A stretch of 64,000 bases of DNA from contig NZ_LMGJ01000033.1 in the NCBI RefSeq assembly GCF_001427385.1, positions 1 through 64,000 on the forward strand, read 5' to 3'. Shown here one piece after another: positions 36,805-46,311 of the stretch. Both the position numbers and the translations under genes were made by a program. The stretch's first letter is position 1; each line of letters starts with the position of its first letter. Source of the stretch: Mesorhizobium sp. Root157. Lineage in GTDB: Bacteria; Pseudomonadota; Alphaproteobacteria; Rhizobiales; Rhizobiaceae. Under the pieces are notes generated by a model that was not told the origin of the DNA, ran no database searches, and saw only the letters and a list, made by a program, of their open reading frames with translations.

Positions 36805-38585
36805 TCGTCGGCCGGCAAGGCGATGACGAAGCGGGCGCCCTTGATGTCGCCGGGCTTGGTGCCGGAAATGTTCTCGGCCGTCAGCGTGCCGCCATGCGCT
36901 TCCACGATCTGGCGGCTGATCGAAAGACCGAGCCCGGAATTCTGGCCAAATGCCTCTCCGGCCGGGCGGTCGGTATAGAAACGCTCGAAGATGCGCTCGA
37001 TGGTTTCAGCCCGGATGCCAGGGCCATTGTCGTCAACTGTAACAATGTTGAACTTGCCAGCCCGTTCGAGAGAAATGGTGATGCTCCCATGTTCATCCGG
37101 CACGAAGGAGCGAGCATTCTCGATAAGATTGGTGATGACCTGCCCGAGTCTCAGGTCGTGACCGACAACATAGAATCCCTTTATGCCCTGCGGCAGCTTG
37201 GCAACCTTGAGTTCGATTTCGACCGCCCTCTTATGGCGAGAAGCCTCACGCGAAACGGCGACCAGGTCGGTGACGAATTTCTTCAGATCGACCCTGGCGG
37301 CATCTTCGCGGGCCAATTCGGCATCAAGGCGTGAGGCGTCGGAAATGTCGGTGATAAGGCGGTCAAGGCGACGCACGTCGTGCTGGATGACGTCCATCAG
37401 CCGGCTGCGCGATTCTTCGTTCCTAGCCAAAGGCAGGGTTTCCACCGCGCTGCGCAGCGAAGTCAGTGGGTTCTTCAACTCGTGGCTGACATCGGCAGCA
37501 AAGCTTTCGATAGCCTCGATGCGGGCGTAGAGCGCGTTTGTCATGTCGCGCACGGCAATCGAGAGATTGCCGATCTCATCTTGCCGATCGGAGAAATCAG
37601 GGATCTCTTCGCGGTTCTTGACACCTCTCCGTACCCTGACCGCAGCAGCCGACAGCCGGCGCAGCGGATTGGCGATGGTTGAGGCGAGTAGCAGCGACAG
37701 AAGCGCCGTGACCAGCGCGGCAATGCCGAACACGCGCAGGATTGCCTTGCGCTCGGCTGCAACGATCTTGTCGATGTCACCGCCTTCCGTGGACAACATC
37801 AGCACGCCGAGCACGGCGCGGAAGCGTTGGATCGGTACGGCCACGGAAACGATCTGCTCGCCTTTTTCAGAAATGCGCACGATGGTCGACGGGCTGCCGG
37901 TCAGCGCTTTCATGACTTCGGGAAACGCGGTGCCGTTGCCGCCCGGCAGTTCGTGATAGACCGGCAACGCCTTATTGCGGAAGACATCGAAGATGAGCTT
38001 CTGCATCCGCTCCAATAGGTTTGGCTCCTCTTCCTCCACCGATGGCAGGTCGTAGCGCAGTATCTGGCCGCGCGAATAAAGATGGCGTGAATCGAGCAAC
38101 AGGTTAGCGTCGCGGTCGTAGATGCGGGCGCGCGTGCGGGTGGGCGAGATGAGCCGCCGCAGCACCGGCGCGACGCGTTCCGGGTTGATCGGAAAATCGA
38201 GATTGTCCAGCGGATCGGAGCCGGGCGCAATGCTTTCGCCGGCTTGCAGTTCAAGCAGCTTTTCCGGATCGATGCTGATCGAGTCCGTCTCGACCGTCGC
38301 CGAAGCGGCAATAGCGCCGGCAATGATCTCGCCTTGGGTCATAAGGCTCTCGACCCGGGCGTCGATCAGGCCGTCGCGGAAGGTGTTGAGGTAAAGAATG
38401 CCGATGACCAGGACAGCAAGGCCGGCAAGGTTCAGGAACAGGATGCGCCGGGTCAGGCTGGAGAAGATGTGATGGCCGAGAAACCGGCGCATCGGCACCG
38501 TCAGCTTCGACAGGACGGAAGGCGACCGACGGGTGGGTCGCCTTACGGCACTCGCCGGTTTGTTCAACTCCGCTTCCATGGCCAT
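36801..38585 (-). CDS. chvG: Sensor histidine kinase ChvG/ExoS
   Basis: This 594-residue membrane kinase has transmembrane helices near residues 46-68 and 270-295 flanking a periplasmic domain, then HAMP, an H-box DVSHELKNPLTSL, and an HATPase domain with DDNGPGI and GLGLSISRQIV. With ChvI it forms the rhizobial acid/envelope-stress system that controls exopolysaccharide and motility; the small periplasmic repressor ExoR is not in this window. It overlaps hprK downstream. Confidence 0.95.
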   Translation of the reverse strand: MAMEAELNKPASAVRRPTRRSPSVLSKLTVPMRRFLGHHIFSSLTRRILFLNLAGLAVLVIGILYLNTFRDGLIDARVESLMTQGEIIAGAIAASATVETDSISIDPEKLLELQAGESIAPGSDPLDNLDFPINPERVAPVLRRLISPTRTRARIYDRDANLLLDSRHLYSRGQILRYDLPSVEEEEPNLLERMQKLIFDVFRNKALPVYHELPGGNGTAFPEVMKALTGSPSTIVRISEKGEQIVSVAVPIQRFRAVLGVLMLSTEGGDIDKIVAAERKAILRVFGIAALVTALLSLLLASTIANPLRRLSAAAVRVRRGVKNREEIPDFSDRQDEIGNLSIAVRDMTNALYARIEAIESFAADVSHELKNPLTSLRSAVETLPLARNEESRSRLMDVIQHDVRRLDRLITDISDASRLDAELAREDAARVDLKKFVTDLVAVSREASRHKRAVEIELKVAKLPQGIKGFYVVGHDLRLGQVITNLIENARSFVPDEHGSITISLERAGKFNIVTVDDNGPGIRAETIERIFERFYTDRPAGEAFGQNSGLGLSISRQIVEAHGGTLTAENISGTKPGDIKGARFVIALPADE

Positions 38586-38610
38586 CGGTCAGCAGCCCCC
38601 GCTGCGCTTA

Positions 38611-38875
38611 GGGTCTGCACCTGTTAATCTGGTCGGACTGGCGTGAGGTCATTTGCCCGGATACGAGGAGCGAAGGCGCAGGAAATGTCGAACATTTTCA
38701 AATCCTTCGCGACGAAGTTGCCGAACAAATGGACCACATCCGAAGGACGCCGAAACGGCTTTGATCTGCGGTGTCGAAGCCCTTGTCCGATGGAACTCCA
38801 TCGCTCTTCAGGCTTCTCCTGGCATCTCTTTGCCGCATCAGGCGCCATTTCGATCATATTGACAGGTCCTGACCC
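38611..38875. mobile_element. MITE-like element 2 (265 bp) between chvI and chvG
   Basis: The ends GGGTCTGCACCTGTTAAT (from 38611) and ATTGACAGGTCCTGACCC (to 38875) are inverted repeats matching at about 15 of 18 bases. TA flanks both sides (38609-38610 and 38876-38877). Length and TA target match element 1, but the terminal repeats differ. No transposase is encoded. It separates chvI from chvG and forms part of the chvI stop codon. Short open frames inside are not convincing genes. Confidence 0.68.
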
Positions 38876-39576
38876 TACGCTTCTTTGAACCGGTAACCGA
38901 CGCCGTACAGTGTTTCGATCATCTCGAAGTCGTCGTCGACAACCTTGAACTTCTTGCGCAGGCGCTTGATGTGGCTGTCGATCGTGCGGTCGTCAACATA
39001 CACCTGCTCATCATATGCCGAATCCATCAAGGCATCACGGCTTTTCACCACGCCCGGACGCTGGGCCAGCGAGTGCAGGATCAGAAACTCGGTCACCGTC
39101 AGCGTCACGGGCTCGCCTTTCCATGTGCAGGTGTGACGCTCCTGGTCCATCACCAACTGGCCACGCTCCAACGATCGGCTTTGCTGGGTCGGCGACTTGG
39201 CCGCGGTTTCGCGCGCGCCGGCGCGCCTCAGCACCGCCTTGACGCGCTCAACCAGCAGGCGCTGCGAGAACGGTTTGCGGATGAAGTCGTCGGCGCCCAT
39301 CTTGAGGCCGAACAATTCGTCGATCTCGTCGTCCTTCGACGTCAGGAAGATCACCGGAAGATCGGTTTTCTGGCGCATGCGGCGCAGAAGTTCCATACCG
39401 TCCATGCGCGGCATCTTGATGTCGAGGATGGCAAGGCTGGGTGGCCGCGCAGCCAGGCCTTCCAGCGCCGACGCACCGTCCGTGTAGGTTTCGACGCGAT
39501 AGCCCTCCGATTCCAGGGCGATCGACACCGAGGTCAGGATGTTGCGGTCGTCATCGACCAGCGCGATTGTTGCCAT
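38875..39576 (-). CDS. chvI: Response regulator ChvI
   Basis: This 233-residue OmpR/PhoB-type regulator has an N-terminal receiver (acidic ALVDDDRN, phospho-Asp in [13 protein letters not shown] near residue 52, Lys in IRKPF) and a C-terminal winged helix with [15 protein letters not shown]. It is the partner of ChvG. The start at 39576 ([10 protein letters not shown]) places the receiver at once. The TAG stop consists of the TA flank and the first base of MITE element 2, so that element lies between it and chvG. Confidence 0.95.
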   Translation of the reverse strand: MATIALVDDDRNILTSVSIALESEGYRVETYTDGASALEGLAARPPSLAILDIKMPRMDGMELLRRMRQKTDLPVIFLTSKDDEIDELFGLKMGADDFIRKPFSQRLLVERVKAVLRRAGARETAAKSPTQQSRSLERGQLVMDQERHTCTWKGEPVTLTVTEFLILHSLAQRPGVVKSRDALMDSAYDEQVYVDDRTIDSHIKRLRKKFKVVDDDFEMIETLYGVGYRFKEA

Positions 39577-39762
39577 TTCCAGCGGCTCCCTCATGGGCGA
39601 ATGTCCCTTCGTCGTGAAGAAGGGGGCTTTTGCAGGACAAATTAGGTACAAAATGTGGCACGTCGCTTCAACTGCAAGTCGGACGCCACGCCGCACGCAC
39701 ACCCCGGATGGGACGATCCGAGACAGCCAATCCTTTGAACAATCCGCCAGCTTTTGCACATC

Positions 39763-39821
39763 TAAACGATTTAAACAACTTTCAAAATTTTTAAATCGAT
39801 TAATGATTTGATATCGTTTGG
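39763..39821. promoter_or_regulatory. AT-rich operator-like cluster upstream of pckA
   Basis: Three related sites centred on CG occur: TAAACGATTTAAAC (39763-39776), TTTAAATCGATTAATG (39789-39804) and TTTGATATCGTTTGG (39807-39821). They lie in the otherwise gene-free 39577-39902 gap between chvI and pckA. Palindromes around a central CG suit a LacI/GalR regulator; rhizobial pckA is known to be controlled by the LacI-type PckR. Binding here is inferred. Confidence 0.45.
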
Positions 39822-39902
39822 TTTTTCTGGTTGTGACCAGAACAAGCCTCGACACAGGCGGCCCCAGGCACACGACATCCGTCGCACATTGAAAGGACCT
39901 TC

Positions 39903-41513
39903 ATGTCGGAACTCGGCAAACGCAACCCTGCATTCGGTATCGAAGCGGTCGGCATCAAGACCACGGGCACGGTTCGCTACAATTTTGGTGCGGCAGCCCT
40001 CTGTGAGGAGGCGATCCGTCGCGGCGAAGCGCAACTCAGCGCCCACGGTGCGCTCGTCGCCGAGACCGGCCAGCACACTGGCCGCTCAGCCAAGGACAAA
40101 TTCGTCGTGCGCGACGAAAACACCGAACCGAATGTCTGGTGGGACAACAACAAGGCGATCTCACCCGCCCAGTTCGATACGTTGCTTGCCGATTTCCTCG
40201 CTCATGCAGCGGATAAGGATCTTTATGTCCAGGACCTGATCGGCGGCGCTGACCGGGACCTCAACCTGCCGACACGTGTTGTCACGGAATTTGCCTGGCA
40301 TTCGCTGTTCATCCGCAATCTGTTGATCCGTCCAGAAACCGACAGCCTGACCGGGTTCGTCGCCAAGATGACCATCATCGACCTGCCGTCCTTCCGCGCC
40401 GATCCGGCGCGCCACGGTACGCGCACGGAGACGGTCATTGTGGTGGACCTGACTCGCATGATTGTACTGATCGGCGGCACCTCCTATGCCGGCGAGATGA
40501 AGAAGTCGGTGTTTTCGGCCCTCAACTACCTGTTGCCACAGCAGGGTGTCATGCCGATGCACTGCTCGGCCAATGAGGGGCCGAATGGCGATGCCGCAGT
40601 GTTCTTCGGCCTTTCCGGCACCGGCAAGACGACGCTATCGGCCGACCCGTCGCGCACGCTGATCGGAGATGACGAGCATGGCTGGGGCCCGAAGGGCATT
40701 TTCAATTTCGAAGGCGGCTGCTACGCCAAGACGATCCGCCTTTCGGCCGAGGCCGAACCGGAAATATTCGCCACCACCCAGCGCTTCGGCACGGTTCTGG
40801 AAAACGTCATCCTGAACGAACATCGGATTCCCGATTTCGACGATAGTCGCCTGACCGAGAACACACGCTGCGCCTATCCGTTGGATTTCATTCCCAACGC
40901 CAGTGCGACAGGACGCGCCAGCCATCCGAAGAACATCATCATGCTGACCGCCGATGCCTTCGGCGTGTTGCCGCCTATTGCCCGGCTGACCCCGGCGCAG
41001 GCCATGTACCACTTTCTTTCCGGTTACACGGCCAAGGTTGCGGGCACGGAAAAGGGCGTGACTGAACCGGAAGCGACTTTCTCGACCTGTTTCGGCGCCC
41101 CCTTCATGCCGCGCCATCCGTCGGAATACGGCAATCTGCTGCGCGAACTGATCGCGCGCCACGATGTCGATTGCTGGTTGGTCAATACCGGCTGGACCGG
41201 CGGCGCCTATGGCATTGGAAAGCGCATGCCGATCAAGGCAACGCGGACGCTGCTGGCAGCCGCACTCGACGGCTCGCTCAAGCAGGCCGAGTTCCGTACC
41301 GACGTCAATTTCGGCTTCGAGGTTCCTGTCGCCGTGCGCGGCATCGACAACTCCATCCTCGATCCTCGCACGACCTGGACGGACAAAGCCGCGTATGATC
41401 GCCAGGCGGCCAAGCTGGTCGGTATGTTCATCGAGAATTTCGGCAAGTTCGAAAGCCATGTCGATGCGCTGGTGCTCAGCGCTGCACCGCACCTGCAGCA
41501 AGCGGCCGAATAG
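39903..41513 (+). CDS. pckA: Phosphoenolpyruvate carboxykinase (ATP)
   Basis: This 536-residue ATP-dependent PEPCK makes PEP from oxaloacetate, the entry step of gluconeogenesis. The kinase-1a P-loop [14 protein letters not shown] lies near residue 237 and the metal-binding LIGDDEHGW follows. The active-site HCSANEG and a C-terminal ATP-binding region are intact. It is transcribed away from chvI, as in other rhizobia where ChvI and PckR influence it. Confidence 0.97.
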   Translation: MSELGKRNPAFGIEAVGIKTTGTVRYNFGAAALCEEAIRRGEAQLSAHGALVAETGQHTGRSAKDKFVVRDENTEPNVWWDNNKAISPAQFDTLLADFLAHAADKDLYVQDLIGGADRDLNLPTRVVTEFAWHSLFIRNLLIRPETDSLTGFVAKMTIIDLPSFRADPARHGTRTETVIVVDLTRMIVLIGGTSYAGEMKKSVFSALNYLLPQQGVMPMHCSANEGPNGDAAVFFGLSGTGKTTLSADPSRTLIGDDEHGWGPKGIFNFEGGCYAKTIRLSAEAEPEIFATTQRFGTVLENVILNEHRIPDFDDSRLTENTRCAYPLDFIPNASATGRASHPKNIIMLTADAFGVLPPIARLTPAQAMYHFLSGYTAKVAGTEKGVTEPEATFSTCFGAPFMPRHPSEYGNLLRELIARHDVDCWLVNTGWTGGAYGIGKRMPIKATRTLLAAALDGSLKQAEFRTDVNFGFEVPVAVRGIDNSILDPRTTWTDKAAYDRQAAKLVGMFIENFGKFESHVDALVLSAAPHLQQAAE

Positions 41514-41540
41514 GCGCTCCGGCATTCACAATATAGAGAC

Positions 41541-41570
41541 AAGGCCCGGTTTCGATCGGGCCTTTTCTTT
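41541..41570 (+). terminator. Rho-independent terminator of pckA
   Basis: AAGGCCCG (41541-41548) and CGGGCCTT (41557-41564) pair perfectly around an eight-base loop and are followed by TTCTTT. Confidence 0.85.
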
Positions 41571-41597
41571 TGGCCGGCAACACCGCATGACTGCACA

Positions 41598-42035
41598 ATG
41601 AGCGCCGATGAGAATATCGAGATCGCCGATGAAGCGATCATCTATGCCGACGACCTGACCGAGACGTTCATCCGCTCCTCCGGTCCGGGCGGCCAAAACG
41701 TCAACAAGGTCGCCACGGCGGTGCAGTTGCGCTTCGACGCCGCCAATGCGCGTGGCTTGTCGGAGCGGGTACGGGCACGCACTCTCAAGTTTGCCGGCCA
41801 GCGCGCCACCAAGGACGGGGTTATCGTCATCGAGGCTGGTCGCTTCCGCACGCAAGAGCAGAATCGGGCCGATGCACGCGCCAGATTGACCGAATTGGTC
41901 GCGAAGGCAGCCGAACCGCCGCCACCGCCGCGCAAGAAGACCAGACCAACCAAGGGTTCGGTGGAACGGCGGCTGAAGAGCAAGGCCGGGCGCGCCACGG
42001 TCAAGAAATTGCGCGGCAAGGTGGAAAGCGATTGA
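41598..42035 (+). CDS. arfB: Alternative ribosome-rescue factor ArfB (peptidyl-tRNA hydrolase, ICT1-like)
   Basis: This 145-residue protein has the release-factor GGQ motif in SSGPGGQNVNKV near residue 33 and a long basic C-terminal tail (about 112-145) that enters the empty mRNA channel. This domain order defines ArfB/YaeJ and separates it from full-length release factors. It frees ribosomes stalled on truncated mRNA. Confidence 0.92.
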   Translation: MSADENIEIADEAIIYADDLTETFIRSSGPGGQNVNKVATAVQLRFDAANARGLSERVRARTLKFAGQRATKDGVIVIEAGRFRTQEQNRADARARLTELVAKAAEPPPPPRKKTRPTKGSVERRLKSKAGRATVKKLRGKVESD

Positions 42036-42104
42036 CGCCAATTGGCATCTTCCAATTTGCGGTTGCAACTGCGAAAACGAACAGGTGCAGCAAAGGAGGC
42101 CACA

Positions 42105-42620
42105 ATGGGCATTTTCGACTTCGTGAAGAATGTCGGCGCGAAGCTTGGCTTCGGCGACGATGAGACCCCCAACGCCGAGGCGCTGAAGAAGGAACTCGAT
42201 TCGCACAAGCTCGGCACCGAGAGGGTCGATGTCGTGATCCAAGGCGACACTGCGGTGCTGAAGGGTGTGGTCAAGGACCAGTCGATATTCGAGAAGGCAG
42301 TGATTGCGGTCGGCAACACGCTGGGTGTCTCGAAGGTCCAGGCTGACGAACTGAAGGTAGTGGCGCCAGATTCCGGCCTCAAGCTCGACGGCAACGCCGA
42401 CATGACCGAACTCGTCAAGGCCGCGACCCCGGCCAAGGAGCCGGTGTTCTATACGGTGAAGAAGGGCGACAACCTGTCGAAGATCGCCGAACGGCAGTAC
42501 GGTAAGGGCAAAGCTTCCAAGTACACGGTGATTTTCGAAGCCAACAAGCCGATGCTTAAGCACCCCGACAAGATCTATCCCGGCCAGGTGCTGCGCATTC
42601 CCGATATCGAACAAGCCTGA
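42105..42620 (+). CDS. BON and LysM domain protein (Kbp-like)
   Basis: This 171-residue protein has a BON domain at about residues 25-90 and a LysM domain at about 118-168 (FYTVKKGDNLSKIAERQYG). The order matches the E. coli potassium-binding protein Kbp/YgaU. No signal peptide is seen, so it is probably cytoplasmic. The start at 42105 is set by AAGGAGG just upstream. A strong terminator follows. Confidence 0.88.
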   Translation: MGIFDFVKNVGAKLGFGDDETPNAEALKKELDSHKLGTERVDVVIQGDTAVLKGVVKDQSIFEKAVIAVGNTLGVSKVQADELKVVAPDSGLKLDGNADMTELVKAATPAKEPVFYTVKKGDNLSKIAERQYGKGKASKYTVIFEANKPMLKHPDKIYPGQVLRIPDIEQA

Positions 42621-42667
42621 CAATCATCCGAAAGCCGGATTCCATTTTTGGTTCGGCGCTTAAAAAG

Positions 42668-42696
42668 CGGCGACTTTCGGGTCGCCGTTTTCGTTT
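42668..42696 (+). terminator. Rho-independent terminator of the BON/LysM gene
   Basis: CGGCGAC (42668-42674) and GTCGCCG (42681-42687) pair perfectly around TTTCGG and are followed by TTTTCGTTT. Confidence 0.87.
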
Positions 42697-42742
42697 GAGA
42701 ATGGCATCGTCGATCATTTCCCGGCCGCCAAAGGAGCCCGCG

Positions 42743-43357
42743 ATGCTTGACCTGCCCGAAGGCGTTCGACACTTGCCCGGATTTCTTTCGGCCGAGGCAC
42801 AAGCCGCTTTGGTCGAAGATGTCAGGAAGGTCGTCAAAGCGGCTCCGCTATACGTGCCCGCAATGCCGCGAACCGGCAAGGAAATGAGTGTGCGCATGAC
42901 CAATTGCGGATCGCTCGGCTGGGTCACCGACAAGGAACGCGGCTACCGCTACCAGCCGACCCATCCGATTTCCGGCGAAGCCTGGCCGTCGATCCCAGCG
43001 ACCCTGACTACCATTTGGCACGAAGTGGCCGACTACCCGCATCCGCCCGAAGCCTGCTTGGTCAATTTCTACACCTCCGAAGCGCGGATGGGCTTGCATC
43101 AGGATCGTGACGAAGCCGATTTCAATGCCCCAGTCGTGTCCGTCTCTCTCGGCGACGACTGCCTGTTTCGCGTCGGCCCGCCAAAACGCAGCGCCAAGAC
43201 CGTGTCGTTTAGGCTGCAGAGCGGCGACATCGTCGTGCTGGGCGGCGAGGGACGCTTGGCCTTCCACGGTGTCGACCGGGTTTATCCGCAGACCTCGACG
43301 CTGCTCAAGAATGGCGGGCGCGTCAACCTCACCTTGCGGCGGGTGACGGCACCCTGA
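42743..43357 (+). CDS. alkB: DNA dealkylation dioxygenase AlkB
   Basis: This 204-residue Fe(II)/2-oxoglutarate dioxygenase repairs alkylated bases such as 1-methyladenine. The metal site is HQDRDE (His and Asp) with a distal His in LAFHGVDR, and the 2-oxoglutarate-binding arginines lie near the C-terminus (GRVNLTLRR). The start at 42743 has AAGGAG six bases upstream. It is convergent with coaA, six bases between the stops. Confidence 0.92.
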   Translation: MLDLPEGVRHLPGFLSAEAQAALVEDVRKVVKAAPLYVPAMPRTGKEMSVRMTNCGSLGWVTDKERGYRYQPTHPISGEAWPSIPATLTTIWHEVADYPHPPEACLVNFYTSEARMGLHQDRDEADFNAPVVSVSLGDDCLFRVGPPKRSAKTVSFRLQSGDIVVLGGEGRLAFHGVDRVYPQTSTLLKNGGRVNLTLRRVTAP

Positions 43358-43363
43358 CGGCGA

Positions 43364-44323
43364 CTAAAGCTTCCTAAGCGCCACTTCCTCGATGAGATGG
43401 TCCGTGCCCTTGCGCAGGATCAGGTCGGCCCGGGCCCGCGTCGGAAGGATGTTCTCGCGCAGGTTCTTCAGGTTGATGTTGGCCCACAGCCCTTCGCCGA
43501 TGGCGCGGGCGGCTCCTTCGGACAATTGCGAATAGCGATGAAAGAAGGAGTCCGGATTGCGGAACGCGGTTTCGCGCAGGCGCATGAAGCGAGCGATGTA
43601 CCAATCATGAATGCGTTCTTCGTCGGCGTCGATATAGATCGAAAAATCGAAGAAATCCGACAGGAACGGCACGATCTTCCCATCGCTGGGCAGTTTACCC
43701 GGCTGCAAGACGTTGATGCCTTCGAAGATCAGGATATCGGGACGGTCGATGGTGATGAACTCGTCGGGGATGACATCATAGGTCAGGTGCGAATAGAGCG
43801 GCGCCTGGACATCCTTCTGACCAGATTTGATCGCCGACAGAAAACGCAGCAGCGCGCCCACGTCGTAACTGTCCGGAAAACCCTTGCGCTCCATGAGATT
43901 TTCGCGGCGCAGGACTTCGTTAGGCAAGAGAAAGCCGTCAGTGGTGATGAGATCGACCTTCGGGCTCGACGGCCAGCGTGCCAGCAATTCCTTCAGCACG
44001 CGTGCCGTGGTGGATTTGCCGACGGCCACGGAACCGGCGATGCCGATGATGAATGGCGTCTTGGTCGTGGTATGAACATTGAAGAAAGCGCGCCGCTGGG
44101 CAAACAGCATCTGGCTCGATTCGACATGCGCCGACAGAAGCCGTGACATCGACAGATATATGCGCCGCACCTCGTCAAGATCGACCGGATCGTTCAGCGA
44201 GCGAAGCCGCTCGATCTCCTCCTTGGTCAAGGTCAGCGGGGTGTCGGCGCGGAATTTTGCCCATTCTTGCGCCGAGAAAAACAGATAGGGCGAATATTTC
44301 GCGGTCGGCGCAAGCTGGTCCAT
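43364..44323 (-). CDS. coaA: Pantothenate kinase, type I
   Basis: This 319-residue type I enzyme catalyses the first step of coenzyme A synthesis. The P-loop [17 protein letters not shown] lies near residue 92; the family [14 protein letters not shown]-terminus and the LLTTDGFL-like [13 protein letters not shown] segment follow. The start at 44323 removes eight unlikely residues. It is last in the his operon, 24 bases after hisE. Confidence 0.96.
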   Translation of the reverse strand: MDQLAPTAKYSPYLFFSAQEWAKFRADTPLTLTKEEIERLRSLNDPVDLDEVRRIYLSMSRLLSAHVESSQMLFAQRRAFFNVHTTTKTPFIIGIAGSVAVGKSTTARVLKELLARWPSSPKVDLITTDGFLLPNEVLRRENLMERKGFPDSYDVGALLRFLSAIKSGQKDVQAPLYSHLTYDVIPDEFITIDRPDILIFEGINVLQPGKLPSDGKIVPFLSDFFDFSIYIDADEERIHDWYIARFMRLRETAFRNPDSFFHRYSQLSEGAARAIGEGLWANINLKNLRENILPTRARADLILRKGTDHLIEEVALRKL

Positions 44324-44347
44324 CGCGTCTCCTGCCCTTAATCGCAA

Positions 44348-44674
44348 TCAGCCAGATTTCGGCCTTGCAGCCTTCTCGGCAATGCCGGAGCGGTTGGTGC
44401 GTCGCTCCAGTTCCGCCAGCACGTCGTCAAGCGAAACGCCTGCGATCGCCAGCACGACCAGCCAATGATAGAGGAGATCGGCGCTTTCCGAAACGACGGC
44501 TTTGGTATCGCCCTTGACCGCCGCGATCACGGTTTCAACCGCCTCTTCGCCCAGCTTCTGTGCTGCCTTGTCCATGCCTTTTGAAAACAGCTTGGCCGTC
44601 CACGACTCCGGATCGCCGGAGTGCGCCCGTTCCCGGATGGTGGCTTCCAGATCTGATAGCGAAAAACTGCCCAT
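44348..44674 (-). CDS. hisE: Phosphoribosyl-ATP diphosphatase
   Basis: This 108-residue MazG-fold enzyme hydrolyses phosphoribosyl-ATP in step two of histidine synthesis. The metal-binding helix [13 protein letters not shown] and the ESADLLYHW motif are present. It stands alone and is not fused to hisI, the usual alphaproteobacterial state. Nine bases separate it from hisF. Confidence 0.96.
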   Translation of the reverse strand: MGSFSLSDLEATIRERAHSGDPESWTAKLFSKGMDKAAQKLGEEAVETVIAAVKGDTKAVVSESADLLYHWLVVLAIAGVSLDDVLAELERRTNRSGIAEKAARPKSG

Positions 44675-44683
44675 TTGCGCCGT

Positions 44684-45478
44684 TTAGGATTGTTTGGGAG
44701 CGGAGTCGAGTCGCATGGGAAGACCTGCCGCCGCCATATGCGCCTTGGCTTCCCGAACCGAATAAGTGCCGAAATGGAAGATCGACGCAGCCAGCACCGC
44801 CGTTGCGTGGCCATCGCGGATACCTGCCACCATATGGTCGAGATTGCCGACGCCGCCAGAGGCGATGACCGGCGCGCGTACGGCGTCCGCCACGGCACGC
44901 GTCAGTGCTATGTCGTAGCCAATCTTGGTGCCGTCGCGGTCCATGGAGGTAAGCAGGATTTCGCCAGCGCCGAGGCCGACAACCTTTTCAGCGAATTCCA
45001 CGGCGTCGATGCCGGTTTTTTCGCGGCCGCCATGGGTGAAAATTTCCCAGCGGTCGGCTTCGCCGGCAATGCTGACCTTCTTGGCGTCGATGGCGACGAC
45101 AATGCACTGGTCGCCGAATTTGTCGGCGGCTTCGGCGACAAAACTCGGGTTGTTCACGGCTGCCGTGTTGATCGACACCTTGTCGGCACCTGCCAGAAGA
45201 AGCTTGCGGATGTCGGCGACCTGCCGCACGCCCCCGCCCACCGTCAGCGGCATGAAACATTGCTCGGCGGTGCGGGCGATAACGTCGAAGATGGTTTCGC
45301 GGTTTTCGGATGAGGCCGTAATGTCGAGAAAGCACAGTTCGTCCGCGCCGGCGGCATCATAGGCCTTGGCCGCCTCGACCGGGTCGCCGGCATCGACCAG
45401 ATCGACAAAGTTGACGCCCTTGACGACACGGCCGTCCTTGACGTCGAGACAGGGAATGACACGAGCCTTCAGCATCAA
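44684..45478 (-). CDS. hisF: Imidazole glycerol phosphate synthase subunit HisF
   Basis: This 264-residue TIM barrel is the cyclase subunit. The catalytic Asp pair is in [14 protein letters not shown] near residue 11 and TSMDRDGT near residue 130. It uses ammonia from HisH to convert PRFAR to imidazole glycerol phosphate and AICAR. Its ATG overlaps the stop of the arginase-like gene by four bases. Confidence 0.97.
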   Translation of the reverse strand: MMLKARVIPCLDVKDGRVVKGVNFVDLVDAGDPVEAAKAYDAAGADELCFLDITASSENRETIFDVIARTAEQCFMPLTVGGGVRQVADIRKLLLAGADKVSINTAAVNNPSFVAEAADKFGDQCIVVAIDAKKVSIAGEADRWEIFTHGGREKTGIDAVEFAEKVVGLGAGEILLTSMDRDGTKIGYDIALTRAVADAVRAPVIASGGVGNLDHMVAGIRDGHATAVLAASIFHFGTYSVREAKAHMAAAGLPMRLDSAPKQS

Positions 45479-46311
45479 ATACGCTCCAGCGCCGCCACGA
45501 GATCGACCAGAAGATGGCCAGTGACGGGCGGCACCTCGCCTTGTGGGTCAAAGGCCGGATCGTAGGCCGACACCGTAACGCCGGTTATCGGGATCGACCG
45601 GGCGATACTGCATACGGTCTCGCGCAATTGTTCCGGGTTAGGCCCGCCGGGTGTCGCATAGCGATTGACCTGCAGAAGGTCGGGATTGTGGACATCGAGA
45701 TCGAGATGTAGATGGGTCCGCTTGGCCCCGCTTGCATTCAGCTTTCCCGCTTTGTTCGCGGCATCGGCGCATTGCGCCCGTATTACCGGCAAGCTGTCCA
45801 GGAATTTGCGTTCCTCCGGATCGAGGTCGCGCGCGTCAACCAGAAGACAACGCGCAGGATCAATCGGCCGAAAACCGCGGATCGTCTTTGCCATGGGCTT
45901 CCAGCAAAGTCCTAGCACGGTTGAAAGCGCCATGCCGTCCAGAAAGCCACCGGATGAGGTTTCGGGCGTATTGATGTCGCCATGCTGGTCGAACCAGATG
46001 ATGGAATCGGCAACCTCGCCGGCGACTGCGCCTGCTGCGGTCAGGCAATTTCCGGTGAGCACGATCGGAAAGCGGTCATCATCGATGGCACCGCCGACCT
46101 TGGCTCCGACCGCTTGGCAAACGGCAAAGCCGGTTGCGATCTCACGAGCCTGCATATCGCCGACATGGCCAATGTCTTCGACCACCACTTCGTGCCCGGC
46201 AAGTGTCAGCGCTTCGACCAGCCCGCCGGCAACAAGCGCCTCCGGTCCCTGGCCGAAGCCGGAATGGTAGTGGCCGCTGTCATACGGTGCCAGGATGACC
46301 GAGAGTTTCAT
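45475..46311 (-). CDS. Arginase-fold protein with altered active site, inside the his operon
   Basis: This 278-residue ureohydrolase-superfamily protein is coupled by four-base overlaps to hisA upstream and hisF downstream. The metal motif [11 protein letters not shown] corresponds to arginase WVDAHTDINTP, and LDLDV supplies the last two Asp ligands. Two key positions differ: the GGDHS strand reads TGNCLT, so the first Mn-ligand His is replaced by Cys, and the catalytic His of the NLHG loop is Asp (FLDG). Five of six metal ligands remain. It is unlikely to be an ordinary arginase; a related amidino or imino hydrolase, or a regulatory role, is possible. The start at 46311 is set by the ATGA overlap. 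Confidence 0.82.
   Translation of the reverse strand: MKLSVILAPYDSGHYHSGFGQGPEALVAGGLVEALTLAGHEVVVEDIGHVGDMQAREIATGFAVCQAVGAKVGGAIDDDRFPIVLTGNCLTAAGAVAGEVADSIIWFDQHGDINTPETSSGGFLDGMALSTVLGLCWKPMAKTIRGFRPIDPARCLLVDARDLDPEERKFLDSLPVIRAQCADAANKAGKLNASGAKRTHLHLDLDVHNPDLLQVNRYATPGGPNPEQLRETVCSIARSIPITGVTVSAYDPAFDPQGEVPPVTGHLLVDLVAALERI

Noticed and set aside
38624..38888. Short frames on both strands inside MITE element 2
   Set aside because: They are bounded by the inverted repeats, extend out of the element by chance and lack ribosome sites.
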